From the NCBI GenBank assembly GCA_008802785.1, contig VUYT01000012.1, positions 186,001-250,000 on the forward strand: a stretch of DNA of 64,000 nt, in the 5' to 3' direction. The position numbers and the translations under genes are program-made. Below the pieces are notes generated by a model, which did no database searches, was not told where the DNA came from, and saw only the letters and a program-made list of their open reading frames with translations. The stretch is from Symmetrospora coprosmae (Eukaryota; Basidiomycota; Cystobasidiomycetes; Symmetrosporaceae). Positions 24,555 to 35,695 of this stretch are shown here, in pieces (within the stretch, counting starts at the first letter, position 1; every line of letters starts with the position of its first letter).

Positions 24555-25816
24555 CTACTCTTCGATGTTGCTGTTAATGGGGACGTTGTTGTCGGTCGTA
24601 ACAGTGCCGTCTTGGAAGGTAGTGCGAATTTCGAAAGGTCCCGGACCAAGACCGGCTGCGGATATGGCACATCAGCCCCCTCAACAAGCGCAGCAGACTC
24701 GGTCCATCTCCGCTCACATGAGACGAAGTAATTGTAGTCAGTCCGCTCCGGCTTAACGAAGCCCGAGAGGCCCGGACCCTTTACTTCCAGGTGCGAGATG
24801 CCTGTGTGGCCTGAGAGTGGAAGAACGAGGTAGTTAGCGAGAAGACATTGCGAGCGAGTCGGCTTGCACCCACCGCCGCGGACTTGAATGCCAGCCCACC
24901 ATTGCGTGGAGCCCGATTTCTGTGCAGGCCAAAGTCAGCGGATCCCTCTCGGTACAGGAGAATTGCAAGTACCAGCAGCGCACCCAGTAGTACTCGAGAT
25001 GGCCGGTCTCAAGCCCGGCCTTAACGCAGTCGACAAACTCCCATTCAACCACGCGACGGCCTATGTCAAGGTCTCCCACTATCTTGCGGAAGGCGGGTGT
25101 ACTCAGGTCGAGGTGGCCTTCTAGGCAAGTGCTGTCCGGGCACTATGGAATGAAGGATCAGCTGATGAGGCAAGTGAGAGCGAAGATGTGCTACGATCTA
25201 CCTTGTCTGTAACCTGCACAACCTCGGTACCCGCTGAGCCTGTGACTTTCAGGCATGCCCCGCAATGGTCGGCCGTCCCATACGTGACCTCCGGCCAGGC
25301 GACGAAGCGGAGATCCTTCCTGGGAAGCCCGCAATTGTGACCTTTGTAGTCAATTCCGTAGAATGTGGCGTCTCCTCGAGTCTTTCCGTTGTAATGGGAG
25401 AGCTGGCCGGAAGTGTTTTTGCTTGTCTTGGAGGTGGTTGGGGCTGCCTCTTTGACAGACGAAGCTGTGCTAGAGGCAGACGATGTCGATGAGGTACGAG
25501 GGGCAGCGCTACTGCTGGAGGTGGGCTTATCCACGATCGGTGGCTCGGCGCTAATGATGGATCTGGTAGAGGCGGGGTGCGCGAGCAGTACAGGTTGGGA
25601 GGGCCTGCCAAGATCAACATTGGCGGTCACTGTGACGGTAGCAGTGACTGTGGTGGGCAGTGGACAGCGCATGTTGTCCTCGGGTCGCTCCTGGCGACGC
25701 TCAATGGCGGCTGCGCGACCGCGGTGCACATCCTGCCGTTTTTTGGCGGCGCCGTGTGCCTGCACAGCGGCGCCCGTCAAAAGACAAGCGAGGACGGCCG
25801 AAAGGTTCAAGTGCAT
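24555..25816 (-). CDS. Secreted expansin-like protein (two-domain), copy A
   Basis: ATG at 25816 begins a signal peptide (MHLNLSAVLACLLTGAAVQA). Then come KKRQ-type basic sites and a Thr/Ser/Val-rich linker of about 100 residues. Domain 1 is a six-stranded double-psi barrel: GDATFYGIDYKGHNCGLP, WPEVTYGTADHCGACLKVTG, VVQVTDK, GHLDLSTPAFRKIVGD, VVEWEFVDC; the Asp of HLDLS is the residue essential in expansins. Domain 2 is the carbohydrate-binding sandwich: KSGSTQWWAGIQVRGG, ISHLEVKGPGLSGFVKPE, TDYNYFVS, and AGLGPGPFEIRTTFQDGTVT near the end. At least five introns. Expansins loosen non-covalent contacts in cell walls without hydrolysis; fungal members act on chitin/glucan or plant cellulose. A paralogue follows in the same direction upstream. 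Confidence 0.88.
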
Positions 25817-26666
25817 AGAGAAAATGAGAGTATGAAAGAGTGTAAACCGCAGCGGGGCGGCAGGCGCGTAAAGGAGGGTGGTCGTATACGAAATGCAAAA
25901 GCGGGGAGGAGGCGGGCTGTTAGGGAGACGAAGCGGACAATAATGCAGAAGCAAAGAAGCAGAACGGCTGCGGTGTTGTGTCGTCGACTCTTCGGAAGTG
26001 CGCATCACGTATTCACGCATAGCTTTCCAAGCAGACCTTCTTCTTGGGAGGAGCACAGCTCGCCGGCTTGGCTCTCTCGCTCTCCCGACGCGTCGACCAG
26101 CTCGTTCGCGACGGATGTAGTGAACCTCAGATCAGAGCAGGACAAGCTCTATCAGGCTAGAGGCGCGTTAGGACTAAACGGCTAGACTTGTCTGTTCACT
26201 ACGCCTCTCCTTCCTTGCCAGGTGGGTTGCTGCAGGGCAAGGCCATGTCAAACGGCCCCGCCCGGTGAGCGGACGCGTCGCGATCGACCAAGGACCCGTG
26301 CCTGGAAGGGATCTCCAGGAGAGCATGCCCTTGCACAGACGCACTGCCCAGCCTGAGCCACAAACGCATGACAGAGGACCAGCAGCACCGTCTCATGCCC
26401 CTATACACTCCCACCTTTGAGTGTCGCGCACCGAATCGAGCTTCATTGCGAGAGCACGATGGAAAACCCCCAGAGCCAGTCTGCGATGCGCGATGCAGAC
26501 TCTACACCAGTTTACTGCCCGCGTACGCTGTAGCATGGTGTCTGCCTAGGTCGCAAATACCCCCATCAATCCTAACGCTCGACGGTCGAGGTGAATGGGC
26601 GGAGAAGAAAGGAGAAAGAAACCCGGACGGTATATATCTGACTTATTCTAGCTTGGCGAGGTTCTC
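25817..26666. promoter_or_regulatory. Intergenic between the two expansin-like genes
   Basis: About 850 bases. It should hold the promoter of copy A and the 3' region of copy B. No coding exon or repeat recognised. Confidence 0.4.
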
Positions 26667-28196
26667 TCACGCGTCCTCGACCTTGCCGTTGAGCGGAACG
26701 TTCGTGTCGGTCTTGACGGTTCCGTCCTGGAAGGTGGTTCTGATCGTGAAGGGACCGGCACCGAAGCCAGCTGTGCGGGATGAAAGTGGTCGAGGTCAGC
26801 GTGACGTCGGAGGCACGAGATAGCCACATCATCAAGAGGTCGACTGCAGAAAGGTGACCCACAAGTCGAGACGAAGTAGTTGTAGTCCTGAGGGGCGCCC
26901 TTGATGAAGGCGCCGTTGCCGGACTTGACCTCGACGCTAGCAATCGCGGTGCTTCCGCCCCGGACCTGCACACCGGCCCCTGTGGCACACACGGAAGCGA
27001 TTGTCAGCCGATGCAAGCGAACGACGAGACAAAGATGGCAAACGCACAGTACTGGGACGAGCCGCTCTTCTGTATACCCGAATCAGGAAAGGGATAGACG
27101 TCAGCTTCGGCGGGGCCAGTCTCCAATGCATGATGTAACGACTGACCCAGAAGTACGAGAGCTTGCCGGACTCAAGACCGGCCGAGACACAGTCCACGAA
27201 CTTCCAGCTGACGTTAGCTCGGCCAATGACCTGCGCGCCGACGATCTTCTCAAACATTGCAGTGGAAAGATCCAATGCTCCCTCCGCACACTCAGGGCAC
27301 TGTTGTAACAAGGCAGGGCATTCAGCTTAATAACGGTGGACAGGAAGTCAACCGTTCGCACCTTGTTCGTAATCTGGACGACCTCGGTGCCCTTCGCGCC
27401 AGTGACAGCGATGCAGGCACCGCAGCGCTCTCCTAGTCCATATTTGACACCCGGGAAGGCAACGAAGCGAAGGTCCGCGCGGGCGGGGAGCTTGCAGTTG
27501 CTGTAGCGTGAGTGAAGGCGAAGTCAGCTACGTTTTGGCGCATCGCACGGCCCAGCACGGGATCCCATAACGCACCCTCCCGAGCCGTCGTTGCCGTAAA
27601 ATCTGCGTTGCGCGGACGAGTAGAATCGGATGAGCGTCAAGGGACCCAGGCGGATCAGGTGCAGGAGAGGGCAGGTGTATCTGTCTCAGCAACGCTCGTC
27701 TAACCACCGTCCGCCAGTTACAGTGCACTCACGTCGCGTCTCCGGACTGCTTGCCCGTGTACGAAGTCTTGATTGTGCCAGACGTATTAGGGCTGGTAGG
27801 TGCAGGAGCCGGTGCCGAGCTCGAAGTCGAAGTCGGCTTGGGCGGGATGCTAGTCGAGCTGGGCGAGGTGACGACAGGGTTGGATGGCTTCGTTGCAGCC
27901 GCCGAGGACGATGACGAGGGCTTGGGAGCAGCTGGTGTGGTGTTACCAGCCTGGGTCGTCGTAGGCTTCACGGACGCGGCGCTAGAGCTCGAGGCGGGCT
28001 TGGTCGAGGACGTCTGCTGCTGCTGCCCCGAGGTAACGTAGACTGTCTTGATGATGGTCTTGGCCGGGGCGCACTGCTGCTGCCGACGCTCAAGGGCATC
28101 GAGGTGGTTGGCTCGGCGCTTCTCCATGCCGTGGCCGAGAACGGCGCTGCTCGACAGTAGCGAGACCAGGAACAGGGTGGGGGCGTTGAAAAGCAT
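26667..28196 (-). CDS. Secreted expansin-like protein (two-domain), copy B
   Basis: ATG at 28196 opens a signal peptide (MLFNAPTLFLVSLLSSSAVLG) followed by a basic site (MEKRRANHLDALERRQQQ) and a Ser/Thr/Pro-rich linker longer than in copy A. Domain 1: SYTGKQSGDATFYG, NCKLPARADLRFVAFPGVKY, GERCGACIAVTGAKGTEVVQ, then ALDLSTAMFEKIVGAQVIGR and NVSWKFVDCVSAGLESGKL. Domain 2: AGVQVRGGSTAIASVEVKSG, QDYNYFVST, AGFGAGPFTIRTTFQDGTVK, TDTNVPLNGKVEDA at the end. HLDLS of copy A is ALDLS here; the key Asp is kept. The intron positions match copy A in several places, so the pair looks like a tandem duplication. Probably secreted to the wall or host surface (inference). Confidence 0.88.
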
Positions 28197-29524
28197 GATG
28201 AGAGGGAGCTCGAAGGATGGATGAGGCAGGGGGATGGGGGGATGCCGGAGGGATCGATATCGATGCGGGAGCGAAGATGCAGATGGGCGATCTCTACTGG
28301 TCTACTTAGATGCTGCAAGTGAAAGTGAAAGTGAAAGTGGGCTGAAGAACTGTGAAAGGGTCAGGGAAAATCGGAATGGACGCGGCTGTGTAAAGGAAGT
28401 GAAGAACAGGAGCAGAGGAGAGCAGGCGGATGGGAGGGATGCGGACAGCACTGCGGCGGCTGCGGCTCGCAATAGGGTCGGGTGCTTTGGCGACCGTCCC
28501 GTCACGTAAGATTCGGAAGCCGAGCATCGCGGATGGATGGTTGCTATCCGGTTGTCAAGGTTCAGTGCGGCAGTTTGGCTTCAGGGGTGGGAGCACGGCA
28601 ACGGTTGGAAGCCCGCAGCGTTGGCTCGAGCGAGCTGACGCGCAAAGCCAAAATCCAGCCAGACTCGGGAGCCTCTGTGTTTGCGGATACGTCCTGATGC
28701 CCTGCGTGATTATGCTGTTTCTCCTCCATCGACCTAGGCGTGGAGAAGAGCCAGCAGAGACGCCCAGTCCGGGCACCCAAAGCGACGACACATCTCGGAG
28801 AAGCTCCGTCGCGTCTCTTGCAATTGAGCTCAGCCGCATTACCATCCACCTGCAGGAAGTGTCGAGAGAGCCTGCCTAGCATACAACGCGGTATTCTTGA
28901 GGTGATCTGGGGCCCGAGTATATCTGATGCGGTCATTCAGCCAGCGGGACCCTGACATCTCCTGACATGATGTCCTCCGAGGGTTGACAGAACGCTTTGC
29001 AGCACGACAGACTAGCAGGCTAGTGACCTATGACGATGCTGGCTTGCTCTTCGAGTGCACACTGTGATAGCCGGGAGCTACGTGGCTGCACGCGTCGAGA
29101 GGCAGACTGACCATCTCACCGCAGCAGACTGCGCCTGCCTGGATTTCCCGGGCACGGACAGACCCAGCTGCGGGCTCGCATGCCCGTGCTGGAATCCTCC
29201 GCTTGACGATAACAAACAGATGTACAAGCGGCTCACTTGCGGTAGTCCTCGCCCGCAACCGAACTGGTTCAGTCGCGTCGGCCGGCCGGAGCATGCGAGG
29301 CGCAGTCACATTCTTGGTCTCGCCCAATAATCATTGCGGATCACAACAGACACCCATCGCTACTATCCAGTCAACGAGTACAAGTAGTCAGCCAGCATGT
29401 GTCTCTCCTCTCTCTCTCCCATCAGCTCATCCTCCCCTACCAGACTCACCAGATCTCACAGACCACACTCTTCGGCACTCGATCTCACTTCACACACTTT
29501 CCACTCCTCCTCGCCAATATTAAG
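28197..29524. promoter_or_regulatory. 1.3-kb divergent region between expansin B and hydrophobin
   Basis: Shared upstream region of two secreted-protein genes. A short direct repeat of GTGAAA (about four copies, 28316-28340) lies 120 bp upstream of the expansin start. The 130 bases before the hydrophobin ATG are C/T-rich. No gene recognised in between. Confidence 0.45.
28316..28340. repeat. Short GTGAAA tandem repeat
   Basis: AAGTGAAAGTGAAAGTGAAA, then one further partial unit. Just upstream of the expansin B leader. Too short to call more than a simple repeat. Confidence 0.7.
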
Positions 29525-30005
29525 ATGTTCTCCCGAGCGGCCCTGTCTGTCCTTGCAGTCGCTGTGGTCGTCTCGGCCTCGCCCGTAGCGCTGCGCCCCT
29601 CACACGCATCGTCCGACTTAGTCGCGCGAGACTTCAACTGCAATGTCGAAAATGTCTCGTGCTGCGAGCAGATAATGACGCAGCACGAGGCTGCAAAGGC
29701 GCTCGGCGGCCTCCTTGTGCTGCCTGGCGACCTTATCGGCAATGTCGGCCTCTCCTGCTCGGTTGGTCTGCGCACCTCTGGCCATCATTGTCGAGAGCTC
29801 CAGACTGACTAGTCTTCTTTTCCAGCCCATCGGCGCAGCCCTCGGATCCAAGTGCAAATCCACTCCAGTCTGCTGCTCGCAGGTTTCCCAGAGTGGCCTA
29901 GGTGAGCGCGCACCCTCCGGCACTGAATCACCTCTCAGATTGGCTGACTGCAGTTCGCCATCGCATACAGTCAACGCTGGATGCACGCCTTTGTCCGTGC
30001 TTTGA
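29525..30005 (+). CDS. Class I hydrophobin
   Basis: Three exons (29525-29761, 29826-29901, 29971-30005) give 115 residues. A signal peptide (MFSRAALSVLAVAVVVSASP) is followed by the eight-cysteine pattern C-x6-CC-x(n)-C-x10-C-x5-CC-x12-C: FNCNVENVSCCEQ, VGLSCSPIGAALGSKC, KSTPVCCSQ and GLVNAGCTPLSVL. Spacing between C3 and C4 and the NAGCTPLSVL end fit class I. The last acceptor is CATACAG before 29971; using it restores QSGLVNAGC, whereas the CAG 18 bases upstream would insert extra residues. Hydrophobins self-assemble at air-water interfaces and coat hyphae or spores. Next to the two expansin-like genes. Confidence 0.93.
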
Positions 30006-30210
30006 GCGCAGAGTCGCATCTGTCGGTCACACACGTTCTCGGATGCCTCTACCCCTTCCTGATACCCATGTCGATAAGAAGCAGACCGCCGGCCAGGCAT
30101 AATTGTCCTCTAGAGCTGCCGCTTCTGCCATGCACAGACTCTAGATTTCTCCTTGGAGCTTTACGCCCAGAGCCCCACGATCAGAGATAGGGCACCGGCG
30201 GATCCTCGTT

Positions 30211-31982
30211 TCATTGCATGCCGTTTCGCCCCTCTACAGGTACAACTTCGCCAGCTGCGGGTGCGGCCTGGACTGGACTTTGCGCCGCTTTTGCCTCGTT
30301 CGGGTCGTCTGCCGGCACCGCATCGGCTTCCGTCGGCGGTCTCAACAGTAGTTCGAGCTCCTCCGTCCGCCCATCAATCTCGTCCTGTCCCTGTGCACGC
30401 AGGATATCTGCTTCCACCTCTGGATTGGCGTCCGGCTCTCCGCCAGAGACGCCTTCGAGCAATGCACGCTTTCCGCCGAGCGTGACAAGGACGCCCGCCC
30501 AGAACTCCTGATCGAGGTCCGAGTAGTCGTTCTTTGCTTCACCTTTGCGAGCGCGCCGCTTGCGCAGCATCGAGTAGCCGGACAGTGGAGCGTAGTAGGC
30601 GCCTCTTGACCGCCTTCCCGCCTCTGCTGCACCATTGCTGCCTTTTGAAGTCGACGGACCCGCCGGCTCATCCTCCTCTTGCAGCATGATGATGTACTCT
30701 GACTTGGCTTCGCGCCGCTGAGCATCGTAGTCGCGCATGAAGCGGAAACCGAACCCATGCCCGGCGCGATCCTCCATCCCGTCCGCGTCCTCCTGCGCCG
30801 CTTGCTCCGCTTCGGCATCAGCGAGGTCGTCCAGCTCCTCCGTGCCATTGAGTATATCGGTGTCGACGGTCTTGCCGTCCCGCCTTCGCGCAGAGTAGGC
30901 TGCAGCGACGCTTTCGGACTCGGGTAGGAAGTAGCCCACGCGCGGCTGGCCGCCTTCTTCGGCGTTGGGCTCCATGGGTCTGAAGAGAGCCAAACTCGTG
31001 GACTGGAGCAGGTCCGGCCGGATGTCAGCTTTCTTTCTACCCCGTTATGGTCATCAGCCCAGAGCAACGGAGCCAACGCACTGCAGCGGACCCTCCAGAG
31101 CCAGCAGTGGCGCCCCGGTCTGCGAGCGGGTTATCGGAAAACTTGAAGAGCATGTATTGATTTGCAGCGAGGATCTCGTCTGGAAGCAGGTCAAACGTCT
31201 CCACCGCTTCCAGATACGGCTTCGTTGGGTGCCGGACTTCTGACAGCGGTGTTGTCGCAAGGGCATCAAAGGTGGACGTGATGGCCTCGATCTGCTGTTC
31301 TAATGTCTGCTCGGCCGTCACCTGCTTGTTTGCCCTGCGAGTGCAGAGTGTGCGTACAGCGTCAGCACTTGCTCGCCCGCAGGGAGGGCCCCGGCACAGA
31401 CGTTCGCTCTCAAAGTGCGAAAACCCACTTGACAGCCTCTGCCTCTCTCCTCGCTGCATTGCCCGTCTCCTGTACCTCCTTGATGGGATTCCTGCGCACG
31501 AACGCGACGTGGTGCTTTGACTTTCTGCTGTCGAGCGCCGAGGTGGTCGCGTTGGCCGAGATGGCGCCGCTCCCGACGAGCTCCATGCTCGCGCCCGAGT
31601 TGGCAGGGTTCAGCATACCCGCAGCGAGGCTCTTGCCCTCTCCAGGCGGGTCAACGAGCAGGGCGAGGTCCTCGTCGTCCATCTCGGCCGGGTGCGCCTC
31701 GAGATCCGCCATGCTCGGCGCCATCCGCGCGCTGCGGCCCTGGCTCGCCAGCGCTTCCCAGTAACCCGGCACCAGATTCGGGTCCAGTGGCATCCCACCC
31801 TCTGCGTCCACGATCATTGGCACCGGGCGCTCCATGCTCAGCGGTACGAGGAAGTCGTACGTCGCATACCGCGCTGGATCCGTCCTGATTGTGAGGAGCT
31901 TGGGCGGGAAGGACGGCGCTGGCAGAGGGTTCTGGAACCGCTGGCGGACGAGCAGATCCGTCTTTGTCTTTTTCGACGACAT
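30211..31982 (-). CDS. PAF1: RNA polymerase II-associated factor 1 (PAF1 complex)
   Basis: Core subunit of the PAF1 complex, which travels with elongating RNA polymerase II and supports H2B ubiquitylation and H3K4/K36 methylation. ATG at 31982: MSSKKTKTDLLVRQRFQNPL, then PAPSFPPKLLTIRTDPARYA, MDDEDLALLVDP, SKHHVAFVRRNPIKEVQETG. After introns come VTAEQTLEQQIEAITSTFDA, LLPDEILAANQYMLFKFSDN and the long 3' exon with RAGHGFGFRFMRDYDAQRRE, YYAPLSGYSMLRKRRARKG. The order and motifs match fungal and animal PAF1. The C-terminal 90 residues are acidic and Ala/Pro-rich. At least three introns (for example near 31.05 kb and 31.34-31.43 kb). Confidence 0.9.
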
Positions 31983-32291
31983 CCTGCTTGCTATGGGCTT
32001 GTGCTGTCGCTGTTGCCCGCAAGGAAGGGGAAGAAGGGGACAGAGAGGGCGTCTGGCAGCTGGCAGCTGCTGGCAGCTCTGCTCCGACACGTGAGGCAAG
32101 AGACCAGACGCATCGATGCGGGGTAGACATGGCGGCTGGAACGTATCACAGCCTGTCGCACACTGGTAGGGTATCGCTGCAGCTCGTCTCAGTCGTCTAT
32201 GTTACATCTGCCTGTCGCCTTCTTTCCGTGTATCCTCTAGGCTTCCCTCGTCCCGCTTCGTCCGAGGCCCCGCATTGCCGTCAACATCGTG
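31983..32291. promoter_or_regulatory. Promoter region of PAF1 and 3' region of the EI24-family gene
   Basis: About 310 bases. A direct repeat of CTGGCAGCTG (GGCAGCTGGCAGCTGCTGGCAGC near 32056-32080) is the only pattern seen. No gene. Confidence 0.4.
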
Positions 32292-33585
32292 TTAGAACTG
32301 CTTCTTCTGTGCATCCTTGATGCTGTTCGTGCCCTTCTCCAGGTCCGCGGCGAAAAGCGCCGCGCCCGCAGCGTTGGTAAAGGCGAAGAGAACGTTGAGA
32401 ACCGGCACAAACTGCAACAGAAGTGCCGCTGTGCCGAGCGCGCTAGATTACGCATTGCGCATTGACGGCGAGTCGGCATGTCAGCTTGCGGTGATGACGC
32501 AATCTGAGAGGGATCATCCTTACGTGTATGCGCCGCGTCGCTTCTGGATCGCCTCCTTCTTCTGCTCGGCGCTCAGCTTCTTGAGCTGGAAGTAGCGGGC
32601 TTTAGACCGATGAGGATGAATGCTGTTATGAGCCTACAGCTGTGATTGTCGCGTGTACGTAGACCCTCTGGGCAAGCACTCACCATGAAGTCCTGGGCCG
32701 GTCTTGGCTCCATTGAGGAGGAAGCTGCATCCCAGGGACAAAAGAGACGTTAGATTACGCCGCAACGCTGTCCGGACCGGTTCAGATGGGTTGCACGCAC
32801 AAGATGAGCGTCCCCACGACGGGGATGAAGTTAAGGGGCAGCGTGAGGAGGTAATACGCGACGCTAACGGCACGGAAGCGAGGCGCAGTCAGCGAGAGGC
32901 GACTGCGAGTGCATCCCGTACGGCAGTCGGGAAACTCACGCCTTGGGACCAAACTTCTGCAGCGGGTTCATGAGGATCTTGCCGAACTTCTTGCCCTGCG
33001 AGTCCTGCTTCACCTCTCGCCCGTTGGCGACGAGGTCACCGAGACCGCGGTCGAGGAGGACGCGATCAAAGACCTCGGTCGTCTGGGCGTCGAGGATGAA
33101 GGCTTTCGACAATTGTTGGAAGATCTGCAGCGAAAACGCGATGCAGTGCAATTAGGCGGGGCAGCAGGCAAGTGGGGCCGGCTAGCACCCACGATGTACG
33201 ACTCGGACAGGACGAGCGGGACGGCCGTGATGAAGCCTGGTAGCCATCAGGACAGAGGAAACGTCATCAGAAGGCTCGCTCAATGTGTGCAGGTCCGAGA
33301 GCAGTCTCCCGCACCGATGGGTCCGAAGTTGACGACACTGAGGACGGCCGCCTGAGGCAGGTAGGTGAAGGTGAACATGAAGCCGAGGACGCCGACGCTG
33401 AGCGCGAGCGCAGGCGGCAGTGCCTTTGCGAATGGTCCCCAGCAGCTCTTGTTGGATGCGAAATGGGCAATGCCCTTTAGTGCGTAGAGGTACCCCGCGG
33501 AGTGGACTGCATCCTTCGCCGTGTCGAGCGCGTACCGCGACTGCGACTTGACCTCGTTCTGCGTCGACCTGACGTAGTTGGACAT
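32292..33585 (-). CDS. EI24/Rrt8-like multi-pass membrane protein
   Basis: ATG at 33585: MSNYVRSTQNEVKSQSRYAL. The order of hydrophobic segments and motifs is that of the EI24 family (Pfam EI24; fungal outer spore wall protein Rrt8/Lds): LALSVGVLGFMFTFTYLPQA, AVLSVVNFGPIGA, a FITAVPLVLSESYIV segment, IFQQLSKAFILDAQTTEVFD, KFGKILMNPLQKFGPKA, VAYYLLTLPLNFIPVVGTLI, LLNGAKTGPGLH, ARYFQLKKLSAEQKKEAIQ, and a last hydrophobic run FVPVLNVLFAFTNAAGAALF. About six exons. Fungal relatives sit on ER, lipid droplets or spore walls; the exact site here is not shown by the sequence. Ends in a Lys-rich DAQKKQF tail. Confidence 0.78.
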
Positions 33586-34054
33586 GATCGCTTCTTGGGT
33601 GTGGACAGAGGTCGCAGGTAGGTTATTGAAGCAGAGGTGGGCATGTCCGTCTCCGTTTCGTCTCGTCCTGTGCGCACAGGCACAGAACCCGATCGAGGAG
33701 TAGATGCGTCACGCGTCACTAAGGACGTCACGGGAGGGAGATTGCTCTGATCTACCGTAGCAGTTGTCAGGAGCTCTGTCGTGGTCAGGAGCAGCCTCCA
33801 TGGCGTGTACTGGTGGATGAACAATGATGATCTGCTCTGGGCGTTCAGCGTTGGGACCCGCCGGATAGATATGAAGCTTGCTAGTCGTGCGGAAGAGGCG
33901 GAAGCGCGTACAACAAACAGGCACTGCATGAGAAGCTGATGAGCACAGGTAGCATGCGACGCGACGTCCTCTCGCTACAAGCGAGCCACGAGAGGGATCC
34001 TCCTGCGGCGACAAGGGATCGGGGCCGCAGCTGCTGCAGTGCGCTATGACCTTC
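33586..34054. other. Intergenic between EI24-family gene and SGT1
   Basis: About 470 bases holding the promoter of the EI24-family gene and the 3' end of SGT1. No other feature seen. Confidence 0.4.
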
Positions 34055-35403
34055 CTACTGCTCCCACTTCTTGGCGACCATGGACTGCAGCGATGAGAAA
34101 ATGTTAGCTGTGTGCTCGACAAGTCCCTGAGCTGAGGTACGTAGCTCACGTCGGGAGGACGCGTCTCAACCTTGCTGTGAAGCGGAAGAGAGCGTCGCAA
34201 GAGACACAACAGCGTCGGGAAAGCACGCACAAGGGAGACGCGCGTCAGCTTGGCAAGTTGACAGATTCCGAAGATCAGAGGCGACTGACCCCTTCTTGAC
34301 CTCGTCCCAGCTCGTGGAAAGACTGGTCCCATTGGACTCCTGTAAGATCCGGGCAAGCCAAACAACAATCAGCCAGGGTTGCACAATCACATACTCGACC
34401 GGACGTGCCAAGCACAAACCTGGTAGCTTTTGATCATCGCTCGGCGCTCTGCATAGTGTGCTCGCATCAGCTCAGCTCAGAGCCCGATTTCCGTCACGAG
34501 GCTTGCCGAACTCACGGTCGTCAGTGGCACCCGCATAGAGCGACTTGAACAGCTCGTTGAGCTCCTTGTCTCCTCCCGCATTTGCGTCCTTGTCGTCCTT
34601 GCGCTTCGCCAGCTCGTCCGCCTCCTTCTTCTCAAAGTCAGCAGCGAGGGCGTCCCAGTTCTTCTTTGTCTTGCTGCTGCTCGGGTACGCGTGGTTGGCC
34701 GTGGTAGACGAAATAGAGGTTGCAGCAGACGTGCTAGGAGTGGCATCTGCAGGCTCCTCATCGCCCTCGAGCGCGGTCCATCGCGAGCCTGCCTGCTTCT
34801 TGGCGAGCTTGAACTCGAGCTTCATGCTGAGCACACGGTGTGTCGAGCGTGAGACATCGATGCTGCGCGCCAGCGGATCGATGTCGAAAGCAATCTCGGA
34901 GCCATTTGGCAACTTGATGTTGAGGGACAGCTGTACATGCGGAGGTGGGGTCGGGAGGGTCAATGCGTCCGGATAGAACGGGCACGGAGGCGAAGGGGAG
35001 CAGGACATAGAGGCGTAGAGGCGTCGAGAAGCGGTACCGAGTCAGCTCGTGATGCAACGTACGGTGCTTGCGTCGAGGCTGCCCGTTGTCTGCGGAGCAT
35101 GTCCGATGCCTCACCGAGCGTTCTGCGAGGTCGACCGTCAGGTCCTCCTCTTTGACGTTCTTCACAAAAACCGAGAGGACGACCTGCAATTAGGACGATG
35201 ACTCCGTTAGGGACACCAAAGCGATGATGACTGGGGCCCGTACTCGCCTCATTGTCGCTTTGGTACCACTCGTGGCTGCGGACCAGCAAGTAGGCGCGTC
35301 ATGCCAGGCACGAGAGACGACCTGCAGTCAGCGTGGAGCAGCGAGAGCTCCAGCTTGCTGTTAGTACGCACCGGATCTTTGGAGGTGCACTGGAGTCAGA
35401 CAT
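34055..35403 (-). CDS. SGT1: SGT1-like co-chaperone (CS and SGS domains, no TPR)
   Basis: HSP90/SKP1 adaptor needed for kinetochore and SCF assembly. ATG at 35403: MSDSSAPPKIR, joined to HEWYQSDNE. CS domain: VVLSVFVKNVKEEDLTVDLA, LNIKLPNGSEIAFDIDPLAR, SIDVSRSTHRVLSMKLEFKL, then KKQAGSRWTALEG. After a Ser/Thr linker the SGS domain reads NWDALAADFEKKEADELAKR, KELNELFKSLYAGATDDRE, SNGTSLSTSWDEVKKGSV, ETRPPDSMVAKKWEQ. Seven or so introns; the second has a GC donor (GAG|GCGAGT, near 35251). Yeast, plant and animal SGT1 carry an N-terminal TPR region of about 120 residues; here only ten residues precede the CS domain. The protein is therefore a short form or the TPR part has been lost. Confidence 0.9.
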
Positions 35404-35695
35404 GGTCTTCGTGTAGTTGTATAAGCTGATGCGCGAGGAGCGGAGGCAACCCATACCGTCGCGTACTGCACCGGTGCACAAAGTCCGCCACCCAGGCTGG
35501 CAGCGACCATACATCAAGGGCCGAGCCAAGTCGAATGGTCCACAGACCGTACTTACTCGCGGCGGAAGAGCGTCCGACAGTATTGACACTAATTTAGTGC
35601 CGCGGCTTAGTCATCTCATGAATACCATGCATTGGCTTTGCTCGTCTATGGACATGTATTCGTGCTTTTTCTAAGTCTAAGTAAGTAGTCGAGGC

